Assembly (NCBI GenBank): GCA_021613535.1
Contig: CP075494.1
Span: forward strand, 2,232,001-2,296,000
DNA: 64,000 nucleotides
DNA from: Adineta vaga
Lineage: Eukaryota > Rotifera
Direction of reading: 5' to 3'
The position numbers and the translations under genes were made by a program. Shown here piece by piece: positions 12,468 to 23,565 of the stretch (within the stretch, counting starts at the first letter, position 1; every line of letters begins with the position of its first letter). The notes beneath the pieces are model-generated. The model was given only the letters and a program-made list of their open reading frames with translations. It made no database searches and was not told the origin of the DNA.

Positions 12468-14204
12468 ATGGAGAAAATGAAACGACAAAATAATATTATT
12501 GATGATAATCGCAAAAAAAAGTTTGCAAATGATTTGAAAATGTAAGTGTAAAAAAATTCTATTTTTTATTTTAATATTTGCTTTTTTCTATAGTTTATCA
12601 AGAAATCGTTTTCTTACTCGTTTTGAAGATCTTTCAAATGAAATTCTTTATGAAATATTTCTCAATCTTAATATTCGATTTTCAAATCTTCAACTTTTAT
12701 CTTTATCAAAATCAACTTATAAACAAATTTTTCTACCTAATCAACATCGAATTAAATTTCTCTATTTATTATTGATGAAATATTTACATTAAATTCTATT
12801 CGATTGTTAAAATTACCAAGACTTGAAATACTTATTTTGAATAATATTCAATCAAAAGATTTGAATAATTTACTTAAAAATCAACATATTCTACCCTGTT
12901 TATCATCTTTAACAATCAATTCTAATGAACCAATTGAAAATGAATTATACAAACAAATCCTTTCAATATCAACATTAAAATATGTAAATTTATCATTAAT
13001 TGATAATGATAATTCTAATACATTACCATTTGAAAGAACAAATTTCAGTTCTATTAAACATTTTATTCTAAATAATTTATATTCTTATGTTAATCTAAAT
13101 AATCTTTTATCTTATCTACCTTATGTTACTCATTTATCAATTACTTCTTCTATTATACAAACAGAATTCAATTTCATTTCATTAAAATATTTAACACATG
13201 TTTCTTTGAATGTTTTAAATATTAATTTTAATCAATTTGAATCGATTGTTCAATCTTGTTTTACTCAACTTCAAGTTTTATATATTTCAAATGTTAATCA
13301 AAAAGATTATTTAGATGCAAATCGATGGCAAACATTAATTTTATCTTCTATGATTTATTTAAGAATTTTTAATATTTATTTTACTTATTGTTTAAATTGG
13401 ACGGAAAATATAAATGATTTTATTTATTTAATTAATAAATTTAAAACATCATTTTGGTTTGAACGACAATGGTTTTTTCAATATTATATTGATCAACAAA
13501 GATCAAATCAACCAATGTTCGCTTTCTATTCAATAAATCCATACAGGTAAATAGTAGTGAATTGCGGTGATTTCTATTTTATTTCATAGGAGAAAACATT
13601 ATATATTAAATGAAGAACTAAACAAAAATAGTCGAAAAATATTAATGAATTCAGTTCATCAAATTGAAATTCAAAGTGAAAAATCAATAATTAATTGTTC
13701 AAATTATTTTCCAAATGTAACTGAATTAATTCTTTCATTTAAATATGTTCAACGATGTCAAATTCAACTTTCTACTAGTCTTAATAATATCATACCATTA
13801 AATCAATTGACTAAATTGATTCTGCATTAAATGAACATTCAGATTTATCATTTATTCAACAAAATCATACTTTTCAATCGGTATCAAACAAAAATAATAT
13901 TCAAAATATGATAATTCGATATAAATGCACATTAAAAGAAATATATTTTTTTGTTCATCTCTTTCCTCGATTACAACAGTTAACAATAGAAAAATGTGAC
14001 AAGAATTTAGAATCATTTTTTCGATGTTTATTGACAAATATTGATAGAAAACTTAAGGATTTACATTTATTATGTATTACATTAATGAATCAAAAAGAAA
14101 CACAAATATTAGAAACATTAAATAAATCAGAAAAACTTCTTAATCAATCTTCGTTACAAATTAAATATGATAAGCATGACAATAGAACGTATTTATGGTG
14201 GTAA
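12468..14204 (+). pseudogene. F-box/LRR-like gene, broken by two frameshifts
   Basis: The gene starts at ATG 12468 and has a short first exon (to 12541), a 52-bp intron, and then FLTRFEDLSNEILYEIFLNL, an F-box motif that would bind Skp1 in an SCF ubiquitin ligase. Leucine-rich sequence follows, with an intron near 13548-13596. The frame slips by one base near 12770, just after the F-box region, and again near 13828, after which the protein similarity continues in another frame to 14204. Bdelloids carry many F-box genes of this type, and the substrates are unknown. Both slips sit in AT-rich low-complexity DNA, so sequencing error is an alternative to true decay. Confidence 0.6.
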
Positions 14205-14778
14205 AATTTTTGATTTTTTAACCTTTTGGCGGCGTGATGTGGAATATCAATGAGTCGTACGAAAAAATCAATATCTGAACGTGTTGGGTTTATTTCCTTG
14301 TTGACAATAGAAATATTTTTAAAAATTTTATTCATATGAAATACATCAATGAGAATGTGGTGATTTAAGTTATTTTAATTGATTCAAGAATATTAGTTTT
14401 TCCTTCTTAATCAGCGGCAATAAAATTACTAATATAATAGACCTATTTGCTACTGAGATCGAAAGTGAAGAAACGATACTCAAATTCACACCTGTCCTTT
14501 TTTTCATTTAAGATTCTATCGAACGTACATTTAACTATGTTTTACCTTGAAAATTCTTTTCTTTTTAGATGAAAAACTCAATTGCTATAAAGACGATTAC
14601 ATATGGATTTAATATTAATCGATCCGTCATGAAAATTCCTACAAAGCGAACTATTTCATTCTAAGTAAATAGCTTTGATTAATTTAAAAAAATAAAATGA
14701 TAGATATCTTCAAAAATGAATGATTCTTAAGTTTTTTTACGATAGAGAAGAAGAGTCAAGACATCTGAGCACCTGGAA
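14205..14778. other. Intergenic, no gene seen
   Basis: AT-rich spacer of about 570 bp between the F-box pseudogene and the left end of duplication copy A. Nothing recognisable. Confidence 0.45.
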
Positions 14779-14817
14779 GTGAGGGTTGAATACTGTTTAC
14801 TCCTCATCCACACCCTC
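14779..14817. repeat. G-rich palindromic element 5, at duplication breakpoint
   Basis: GTGAGGGTTGAATAC ... CATCCACACCCTC. The left edge of duplication copy A (14828) lies only ten bases beyond it. Confidence 0.5.
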
Positions 14818-14827
14818 AAATATTCGG

Positions 14828-15012
14828 TAAGGATTATTAAGCATATCAGAAGTATTTTCTGACATACCAGTACCAGCAACAATTCTCAATACATTTGATA
14901 GAGTATTTAATGATTTGCTTACAACTTGATGATTATTATACATTGAACAATAAAGATTAATATTATTATCGATAAACATATCGGAACATTCGAATTCCAT
15001 AATGCATTTTGA
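14828..15012 (-). pseudogene. NHL-repeat gene fragment (copy A)
   Basis: The minus strand encodes MFIDNNINLYCSMYNNHQVV and the following NHL unit, nearly identical to 34161-34340 in copy B. It is cut at the duplication edge (14828) and, compared with B, lacks 292 bp whose ends share the 5-base microhomology CATTC (14987-14991). It cannot make a complete NHL propeller and is a dead fragment. Confidence 0.75.
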
Positions 15013-15015
15013 CAA

Positions 15016-15597
15016 AATCTTGGTCGATTATAAGAAAGTGCTAATAAATGAAATATAATCGATTTATAGTCTTAGTATTTTCGAAATCTTATTCACATAC
15101 TTGATATTTGTCGAATGATCATTATTATGATCAATAGTTTCAAACTATTCACATATATCATTGTGAAAATTGAAACAAAAATTGTTTTGACAGTCTAAAC
15201 AATGTTATTCTCTTTTTATTTCTTGATGTCGACGATTATTTGTCCTTTTTTCATTCTGACTATAATGTTCGACTCTATCAATAATCAAATATCCTCAATA
15301 TATTTTTGTCTAAAGATCAAGTTCCAGAATAAGAAGCATCGCGACCTAAAATGTATTCTTTCAAATATTCGTATAAACGTTTTTCTATGATCTGAAGTTT
15401 GTCAATAGAAGATCAATATAAATAATAAAATGATTGATGTTTTAAATTTAGCAGAATAGGAGTGAGATATTTTCAATGATGAATTAAAGTACTGCTTATT
15501 TACATTATAAATAAAGGACCATTAAAAATGTCAAAGTGTTCTAAATGTGTTCATTTGTTTGTTGACCATGTCTATATATGAAAATTTATGAATATTT
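15016..15597. other. Duplicated spacer, no gene seen
   Basis: Non-coding spacer shared with copy B (34640-35226). A plus-strand frame of 62 residues at 15202-15390 is not preserved as a protein and shows no motif. Confidence 0.45.
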
Positions 15598-16501
15598 TTA
15601 AAAGTTTCGCATATCTGTCTGGTCCCAAATTTTAAAATTCTTCATTTGACATAGTTTTTGTAAACGCTCATTATTTTTCTTATTCATATAATTACGTATG
15701 TGTCGTTCGCTTTTTCTAACAAGAATATAAATAACAAGCCACAGAAATCCTCCAATAGCTAATTTTTCCCACCAATTCGTAGGGAAAGAGATTGGAAGTA
15801 AGAAAATCAATAAAGTAGTAAGTAAGAATGAAATTAAATATTGAAAGAATTCTTGTCGTGTTTCTCTTTGAATAATATCCTGCTTTGTTAGACATGTTGA
15901 TCCATGACCATAGAATTTACCATCATCAGTTTTATATGTTGTTACATGTCGAAATACAATTGCAATTCGATCATCAACATCATGTTTTCGTTTCTTTTTT
16001 ATTCCATGTACATAATGTTTATTGGTATGTTCATCCAATAAGAAAAGTGAATTGCTTGGGAGATTTAATTAAATCTAATTCTTGTGTAGTGCCAAAACTG
16101 ACAACAGCAATTTTTGAACCTGGTGCTAAATCTAACATTGTATCACTATGCATTTCCATACTATCATCTCCATCTCTATAATAGATAATATGAGCTAAAT
16201 TCCAAGTTTCACCTGTTTTTTGTTCCATTAAATCTTTGACTTTTTGAATAGTTGGTGTCCATGGAGTATAGATGATTTTATTTTGAGGAACTGATGACAT
16301 TGTACATCGATACCAAGGAAAATCACCCGATGGATTCATCGATGCTTGAAATGGCAATAATCGTGGTAGACGACCAAGTGAATAATCATCTTTCAATGTA
16401 TACTATTGACCATGGGAAATTTCATTACCATCTGGTCGTAATGCATTTAGTGTAGCATTTGCTTCATCAATCGACAAGAGATTTTCAATTAATTCAGGCA
16501 T
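15598..16501 (-). pseudogene. AlkB-like 2OG-Fe(II) dioxygenase with C-terminal membrane segments (copy A, broken)
   Basis: Minus-strand gene from ATG 16501 to 15598. The dioxygenase fold is clear: the HSD Fe-binding motif (HxD), PGSKIAVVSFGTT, and after a frame slip HYVHG and RIAIVFR, the distal His and 2-oxoglutarate-binding Arg of the AlkB family. AlkB enzymes remove alkyl groups from nucleic acids (or proteins) using Fe(II), oxygen and 2-oxoglutarate. After the domain come two hydrophobic stretches (ISFLLTTLLIFLLPI and LAIGGFLWLVIYILV) that look like membrane anchors. Copy A has a stop codon in the N-terminal part (near 16401) that B lacks, plus the one-base frame slip near 16061-16076 present in both copies. 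It lies head-to-head with the ART-TPR gene, 2.3 kb away. Confidence 0.7.
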
Positions 16502-17037
16502 TTCACTCACTATACTTAATAGATTAAGGTTGTTTTTCTTTCTGTGATGGGTTTAACCATGAAAGAAAGAAAACGTCACATTTCATCATTTCTTCTTGCA
16601 GTATTTGAAATTACATTATAGTTGTGAAATACAAGGAAGAAAAAGAACAAATTTGTAATAGGCTTGTGAATTAATATGAACAGAGTATTGATCAACAAAT
16701 GAATATACATGAAATAAATAAGTATAACCAAGAAACATTTCATTAACTTACACAGTAGGATAAGATTGTTGACATGGTGCATGGGGAGTTTTCCGTTAAA
16801 AGATTTTGTCAAATAAAGTGTGATTGATGTCGATATACGTATGATCTGAATCAATCGTTGATTCACTTGTTTTACTTATTGATATGAAAATTTTATGAAA
16901 AAATGATCAGATGATCAATAGAATTATCTAAAAATGATCGGAGAGAAATTTATCGATACGAATTCATTCTTTACTATTATTCAACATTGTTTACAAAAGT
17001 TGACTCGTACAAATATAAATCTAGAATTAAGAACGTG
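16502..17037. other. Duplicated spacer, no gene seen
   Basis: Shared with copy B (36134-36665). A minus-strand frame at 16576-16866 is present in both copies but low in complexity and without motifs; I treat it as non-coding. Confidence 0.4.
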
Positions 17038-18096
17038 CACTAATCGACGATCTTGCCCTATTCTTTCCAGATTCTTATTTTTCTTATTTTTCAGGCAAGA
17101 TTCTTGTGTTCAGACAAGATTCTTTTCAACAGAAAAGTAAAAGGAATCATACAAGAATTTCAAGATAACAAGAATCTTGTCTGAATATCCTGAACAACAA
17201 GAATCTGGAAAGAAACACAAGATATTTTAAATTTCTTAGAATTCAGACAAGACTCTTATAGTATGAACGAAAAAAAATCCTTGCTACCTTCCCAAGATAA
17301 ACGGCACGTGATGTATTCTTTGTATATAACATATATAAAGTGATATCTGAACGTTATTCATTCATTTTCTATTTAATGACTATTACAATTCACTCCAAAT
17401 ATGTACTTTTCTCAGATATAATCTTTCGAGACAACACTATATCTCAATTAAATGTAAGTAAAATATTTATTTGATCGACGAAAGAATATGGTAAGTAATG
17501 CTATTTCATATTATTTTTCTTAAATAAATTGAATTTATCAAATGTATTTCAATATTTTTGTGCTTAATCTTTCTATTTTATTTTATTTTTAGATTTTTCT
17601 GTAATTATCTACAAAAAATCTTGTTTAATGAACGATGAAAGTTTCAGATGTATCCTGGAAAGATTATATTCTTTTAAAAAGAACAGGTGTTCTTTTTACG
17701 AATAAGATGACATATTTTTTTGTATTCTTACCATTTTTTGTGAATGACGTGCAAATTTCTAATAAAATAATATAAAAAGATAGTAATAACAATCTATAAA
17801 GGCTTTTTAGTTTGATCAGAATCAGACAAGAAAGATAAGAATAACAAGAAAAGCAAGATGCAGGCAAGAGTTCAAGAAAGCCAAGAATCAGGCAAGAAAG
17901 CAAGAGAACAAGAATCTTGTCTGAAAAAATATTCTTGCCTCATCAGACAAGATTCGGTCTACAAGAACCTTACCAGAAAAGCAAGATCATATTTTTCAGG
18001 CAAGAATCTTGTATGGAAGGAATAGAAAAAGAATCATGTCTGAAGGTCAAGAAAAACAAGAACCTGGAAAGAACAGGGCAAGATCGTCGATTAGTG
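17038..18096. mobile_element. Non-autonomous CACTA-like DNA transposon, 1059 bp
   Basis: Present in copy A and exactly absent from copy B, where the empty site (about 36661-36668) reads AACGTGGATAC. The element begins CACTAATCGACGATCTTGCC and ends with the inverted complement; the terminal inverted repeats run about 48 bp with three differences, all A on the left against G on the right. TG is repeated on both sides (17036-17037 and 18097-18098), or GTG if the last base is given to the flank, fitting the 2-3 bp duplications of CACTA/EnSpm elements. Both subterminal regions hold many copies in both orientations of a CAAGATTCTTGTCTG-like motif, typical of transposase-binding repeats. No transposase is encoded, so it must be mobilised in trans. 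Autonomous relatives were not seen here. Confidence 0.85.
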
Positions 18097-18821
18097 TGGA
18101 TACAAACCACAGAAATGCATATTGTCATCCATGCACATTCTTAATCTAATCGACGAATATAATGTGAAGTTTTAAGACTATAGTGTTTATTTCTTGATAA
18201 AGAGGAGGTTTAATAATATATCAGACTTTTATTTGAAAGGATACAAGATTGTTGATCATAATGGTTTCTTCTAAAAAAATTCATGATTGATTTATTGTCA
18301 TCATTTTTCTTTCGTTATGCCCTTTCGTATCCCATTGATTTTTTTTTCATTATTACACACGAGTTTTTTTCCAATGTTTATTTGCTTTCAGTCGAGAACA
18401 AGAATGTGACAATAATTTCGTTACTACAAAAAAAGAATCCAAATTGGCAGGTATAACTGATCAATTCGTAGATTATACTGCAGTTTCCATAGTAAAAGAT
18501 ACATTTGTGAAGTAAATGAATACTTTTCCCCTAAAAATGTCTAATTTTTATGTTGCTTTCAAATTCGCAAACTATATATACTAAAACAATTTGATTCATT
18601 CATTCTGTTGAGAAATGAAGCACTTATGCCTTTCTTTTTTGCCGATGTTATCATCAACATCTTCGAACAGAAATGTTTTTTCTTGTAGAAAGAGAAGAAG
18701 TAAATCTTATCTCTAAGATGGAAAGCGGCACGTTTTTTGTTGTTGTCGTTTTACTTTTAGCTTTTTTAAAACATTTTAGATTTACAACTACCTACGTCAC
18801 AAACAATAAAATTCTAACTAA
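18097..18821. promoter_or_regulatory. Upstream region of ART-TPR gene (copy A)
   Basis: About 725 bp shared with copy B. It should contain the promoter and 5' leader of the gene at 18822. A short frame is open in B (36855-37082) but is broken in A by extra A residues (near 18429), which argues against a conserved coding exon. Confidence 0.35.
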
Positions 18822-21623
18822 ATGACAACTGAGCAGACTTCACTAACTTCCCATGAAGCCAACAAATATAATCATGTCAATATTCACCCAATACAAGATA
18901 TTCTTGTAGTCTGGTTAGACAGTTCCATTCACAACAATAACCAGGACAATCAAAATACAATTACACAACTTTATCACGTTGTTCATGAGATTCATACATT
19001 CACTGATAATGATCAATGTATAGAATTTATTCTCAACACCATCGACACAAAAGTATGCATGATTGTTTCCGGATCAATTGGACAACATATTGTGCCATGT
19101 ATACATGATATCTCACAAATTGATTCTATTTTTATCTTCACTGACAACAAAAATCGACATGAACATTGGGCAAAACAGTGGTGTAAGGTAAAAGATATTT
19201 CTATAGACATCACAAACATCTGTCCTCAATTACAAAAAATGATTCGTCAACATGAATACAATGCCATGCCAATGAGTTTTGTGGCACCTGAAAAACGATT
19301 GGATCAATTAGAACCGTCATTTATGTACACACAAATCATCAAAGAAATACTATTAACCATCACCTTTGAAGATAAACACATCAAAGAATATGTTGATTAC
19401 TATTGTGATACATTTGTTGACAATGATATCGATCGAAAGAAAGTTAAAAAATTGGAAAGTGGGTATCATCAGCAGACACCCATTTGGTGGTATACAACAG
19501 AGAGATTTTTGTTTGGAATGTTGAATCGTGCCTTACGAGTGATGAATGGTGAAATAATTACATTAATGGGTTTTTTCATCAGTGATCTTCATCGACATAT
19601 TGAAGAATTACACAAACAACAATTTCGAAACACTTCTACCGCTGAAATATTTACAGTTTATCGTGGTCAAGGCATGACAAAGAGAGATTTTGATGAAATG
19701 TTAAAATCAAAAGGTGGACTAATGTCATTCCATAATTTCTTATCAACAAGTAGAAAGCGCGATGCCTCGTTACTTTTTACTCCTACAAATGGACAGAATA
19801 ATGATGTGGTGAGTGTTCTTTTTGTAATGAGAATTGATCCTAGTCAATCTACAACACCATATGCTTCGGTTCGACATATCAGTCAGTTTCCAGAGGAAGA
19901 TGAAATTCTCTTTTCAATGCATACCATCTTTCGTATACATGATATGAGACTAATGGATGAAAATGAACCAGTGTATGAAGTGAATCTATCACTAACCAGT
20001 GATAATGATGAAAACTTATGTATGCTTACTGAACGCATTCGAGAAGAGAGTTTTCCGAACTCCGGAGGATGGTATAGAATGAGTTTGGTATTATCTGCCG
20101 TGGGACAATGTGACACTGCTGAACGAATATGTAAATTTCTGCATGATGAGAGAACGAACGACGGTGACAACGTATCCATTTATAACCAACTTGGTTCCAT
20201 AAAATACCAGAAAGGACAATACAAGGAAGCCATAATCCTTTATAAAAAATGTCTTGAAATTCAACTACAATCACTTCCTTCCAATCATCCAGATGTGGCT
20301 TCATCCTACAACAACATCGGTTTGGTGTATTCTGACATGGGTGATTATCCCAAAGCACTATCATCATATGAACAATGCCTCAAAATTCGACAACAATCAC
20401 TTCCTTCCAATCATCCTCAGATGGCTTCATCCTATGGCAACATCGGTTTGGTGTATTCTGACATGGGTGATTATCCCAAAGCACTATCATCATATGAACA
20501 ATGTCTCAAAATTCAACTACAATCACTTCCTTCCAATCATCCAGATGTGGCTTCATCCTACAACAACATCGGTTTGGTGTATTCTGACATGGGTGATTAT
20601 CCCAAAGCACTATCATCATATGAACAATGCCTCAAAATTCGACAACAATCACTTCCTTCCAATCATCCTCAGATGGCTTCATCCTATGGCAACATCGGTT
20701 TGGTGTATTCTAAAATGGGTGATTATCCCAAAGCACTATCATCATATGAACAATGTCTCAAAATTCAACTACAATCACTTCCTTCCAATCATCCGCATGT
20801 GGCTTCATCCTACAACAATATCGGTGCAGTGTATTCTGACATGGGTGATTATCCCAAAGCACTATCGTCACATGAACAATGCCTCAAAATTCGACAACAA
20901 TCACTTCCTTCCAATCATCCAGATGTGGCTTCATCCTACAACAACATCGGCAATGTGTATTCTGACATGGGTGATTATCCCAAAGCACTATCGTCACATG
21001 AACAATGCCTCAAAATTCGACAACAATCACTTCCTTCCAATCATCCGCATGTGGCTTCATCCTACAACAATATCGGTGCAGTGTATTCTGACATGGGTGA
21101 TTATCCCAAAGCACTATCGTCACATGAACAATGCCTCAAAATTCGACAACAATCACTTCCTTCCAATCATCCAGATGTGGCTTCATCCTACAACAACATC
21201 GGCAATGTGTATTCTGACATGGGTGATTATCCCAAAGCACTATCGTCACATGAACAATGCCTCAAAATTCGACAACAATCACTTCCTTCCAATCATCCGC
21301 ATGTGGCTTCATCCTACAACAATATCGGTGCAGTGTATTCTGACATGGGTGATTATCCCAAAGCACTATCATCATATGAACAATGTCTCAAAATTCAACT
21401 ACAATCACTTCCTTCCAATCATCCAGATGTGGCTTCATCCTACAACAACATCGGCAATGTGTATCACAACATGGGTGATTATTCGAATGCCTGTCTGTTT
21501 TGTAAATCTGCTCTTCAAATTGGAAGACAAGTATTACCAGTAGCCCATCCTCACCTCCAAATCTATGAAAGAAACTTTGACAGGGCACAAAATATTTATA
21601 AATTTATCTCCTCTCTGATGTAG
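18822..21623 (+). CDS. ADP-ribosyltransferase with kinesin-light-chain-type TPR array (copy A)
   Basis: A single-exon gene of 933 residues from ATG 18822. Residues about 270-375 form an R-S-E type mono-ADP-ribosyltransferase domain: Arg281 in VYRGQ, Ser308 in FLSTS, and Glu359-Asp-Glu361 in PEEDEILF, the ExE pair of arginine-directed enzymes. Such enzymes move ADP-ribose from NAD+ to a target residue. From about residue 460 there is one divergent TPR followed by ten 42-residue repeats (126 bp each) with the core SLPSNHP..ASSYNNIG.VY, matching kinesin-light-chain TPRs that bind proteins. The repeats are nearly identical and arranged in two kinds of dimers, a sign of recent unequal exchange. 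The C-terminus differs from copy B by a one-base indel at the end. No signal peptide is seen. Target and role are unknown. Confidence 0.88.
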   Translation: MTTEQTSLTSHEANKYNHVNIHPIQDILVVWLDSSIHNNNQDNQNTITQLYHVVHEIHTFTDNDQCIEFILNTIDTKVCMIVSGSIGQHIVPCIHDISQIDSIFIFTDNKNRHEHWAKQWCKVKDISIDITNICPQLQKMIRQHEYNAMPMSFVAPEKRLDQLEPSFMYTQIIKEILLTITFEDKHIKEYVDYYCDTFVDNDIDRKKVKKLESGYHQQTPIWWYTTERFLFGMLNRALRVMNGEIITLMGFFISDLHRHIEELHKQQFRNTSTAEIFTVYRGQGMTKRDFDEMLKSKGGLMSFHNFLSTSRKRDASLLFTPTNGQNNDVVSVLFVMRIDPSQSTTPYASVRHISQFPEEDEILFSMHTIFRIHDMRLMDENEPVYEVNLSLTSDNDENLCMLTERIREESFPNSGGWYRMSLVLSAVGQCDTAERICKFLHDERTNDGDNVSIYNQLGSIKYQKGQYKEAIILYKKCLEIQLQSLPSNHPDVASSYNNIGLVYSDMGDYPKALSSYEQCLKIRQQSLPSNHPQMASSYGNIGLVYSDMGDYPKALSSYEQCLKIQLQSLPSNHPDVASSYNNIGLVYSDMGDYPKALSSYEQCLKIRQQSLPSNHPQMASSYGNIGLVYSKMGDYPKALSSYEQCLKIQLQSLPSNHPHVASSYNNIGAVYSDMGDYPKALSSHEQCLKIRQQSLPSNHPDVASSYNNIGNVYSDMGDYPKALSSHEQCLKIRQQSLPSNHPHVASSYNNIGAVYSDMGDYPKALSSHEQCLKIRQQSLPSNHPDVASSYNNIGNVYSDMGDYPKALSSHEQCLKIRQQSLPSNHPHVASSYNNIGAVYSDMGDYPKALSSYEQCLKIQLQSLPSNHPDVASSYNNIGNVYHNMGDYSNACLFCKSALQIGRQVLPVAHPHLQIYERNFDRAQNIYKFISSLM
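20254..21516 (+). repeat. Tandem array of 126-bp TPR units (10 units, copy A)
   Basis: Ten in-frame units. Units 2-5 alternate between QM/GN-LVYS and DV/NN-LVYS types, units 5-9 alternate between HV/AVYS and DV/NVYS types, so the higher-order period is 252 bp. Copy B has only seven units. Confidence 0.85.
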
Positions 21624-23565
21624 CACAGAAAAATGTTGAATACAAAATCTATCAGCATGTAGAGATAGAAATCTTGCTCTGGCTGGCAAATAAAACAGGA
21701 GAATATTCAGAGCCAGGAACTGTGAACAACAATTTTGTGTTTCGTACTGCATCTCCCAAGAAGAAAATCGCATGATGACGAAATTAATTTGTAAGCATGA
21801 GACTACACTTTAAGTGAATTAGAGAAAGGAAAGAATATGCAAATAGACACAAAAATTGAGTGAGATCTTATGCATCTTAAATAGTATACTATGCTGTCGC
21901 AGAACGTGCGATCACATTTTTATTATTTATCATCGAGTACTATAGAATAGATGATCAATTGGTTTGCAATCAAAATCAGATATTTCTGGTTCAATTTTGT
22001 ATTTGTATTGAATTCGGTATGCTTAATTAAAAAATAAAATCCAGAAGATGGATCGAGTTGAATGATGATTTGAGTGCCTGGTGGAAATGAAGAGAAGTAT
22101 ACATCTCCCTCATACACCCACACCCCTCAAAATTCAATCTTAGAATCGAATATCATTTAAAATGAACAACTCTCGCAAAGTTTATTTTTATAAGGCCAAT
22201 AGATACTGTCATTTTAGTTTGTTAGACCATTCTAAAAGAAATACAATTCAAAAACTCTTCATTCTCTGTTAGTATGAATCATTTAGAAATCTTCTCATTT
22301 GAATCTATGCCTTTATGCAGTAATTTTGATATGATATACACTATTATTTTCTAACGTTTTCGTAGCATTGTATCGTCAACTTTAAATATCTATCTATATT
22401 TTACTAACATTCAATTTAACATTTGCTCTTTCACGTTGAAAGTGATTTTTCGCATCAAACAATTCATTGATTATCTCTCTTTGTTTTTACAATTTCTGTG
22501 TTAATCTTATAGGCCAACTAGATTTTATCAATCTGGTAGTCGTATTTGTCAAATAGGATTGTCTTTCTATGAGCATATCTTTTATTATTCGAATTTTACA
22601 TTTTACAAGACAATATTTGTTTTCATCATCTATACTGATCAATGACGATATAACATTGTGAACTTCGTTTTATTCGTCATCATCTTCTTATGATTGTTGA
22701 TATTATTTTCTTCGTGTACTCGATTACAGACTCATACTATCATCTAACCATAGTTTTAAATTGACGCTTTTGGACGAATTACTCAGCATTCATGAATTAA
22801 TTGTCGAATAAACTTGTTTGTGAAGGGAACAAAGACAATTATCTTTGAAGTTTACTTGAATTTAAATCAAGAATAAAATAATCAATTCAAATCTTAGAGA
22901 GTGACTACGAGTGTCATTTTCTTCATATTTATTTGCATTCATATCATTGAAAGATCTAATGAAACCTTATAATTTGACTGTTTTTCTTCCTCATATAGAT
23001 ACAACCTCGGTCGAATCTGAATGCATTCTAAATGATGCAGATAATTAGAATATTATTCGTTAGAAAGAAATATCCTTGTAAAATTCTATTTTCGATTAAT
23101 ATAAAAAGACCGTAATGGCTGAAGTTTCATATATATATTTACCTTTTTTTGTTTAGTTGATGAAAAGAAGTGATTCCTTATGATAATCACTTGTGAAATT
23201 TGTTTAAAACTGATTTTTGTTTTTCTGATTGCCACAAGTTGTTAAATAAAGGAGCTTAATTTAAAACAACTTTATAATATTCTGTGAGTGAGACTATAAT
23301 ATCATATTCGAATACGTTTCATAAAACTATCATAATTTCTTCGTAAATATAATGAGAGTATTATGATTTGTCTTTGTTATACCACAACGCCATCTTCCTC
23401 TATCTATATTGTTTTGTTTATCGTGTCTCTCTCTTGATTTCTAATTATATGTACATATTCTTGAATGCATTGGATTATTTTTCCTTTTCTGATTGACGAA
23501 TAATACTTATCAAATGAATCATCCATAGTGTTAATAAGTACAGAAAAGCTTCCCAACAATCTAAA
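21624..23565. other. Duplicated intergenic region (copy A)
   Basis: About 1.9 kb conserved with copy B (39807-41747) but without a supportable gene. It contains one G-rich element at 22089-22128. The 3' end of the ART gene and the promoter of the F-box gene must lie here. Confidence 0.45.
22089..22128 (-). repeat. G-rich palindromic element 6 (copy A)
   Basis: Reads GAAGAGAAGTATACATCTCC then CATACACCCACACCCCTC; the C-arm and the GAAGAGAAGTATAC core match the elements at 49783 and 33060 read on the other strand. Kept in both duplication copies. Confidence 0.6.

Noticed and set aside
16576-16866. 96-residue hydrophobic minus-strand frame, present in both copies
   Set aside because: Low complexity, no homology recognised; its presence in both copies is explained by the recent duplication.
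17664-18144. Two short frames inside the CACTA-like element as transposase remnants
   Set aside because: They are built from the subterminal repeats and contain no transposase motif.
20254-21543. Long second open frame (429 aa) through the TPR array, and its 303-aa counterpart in copy B
   Set aside because: The 126-bp unit is a multiple of three, so any stop-free alternative frame in one unit stays open across all units. It is a shadow of the TPR gene.
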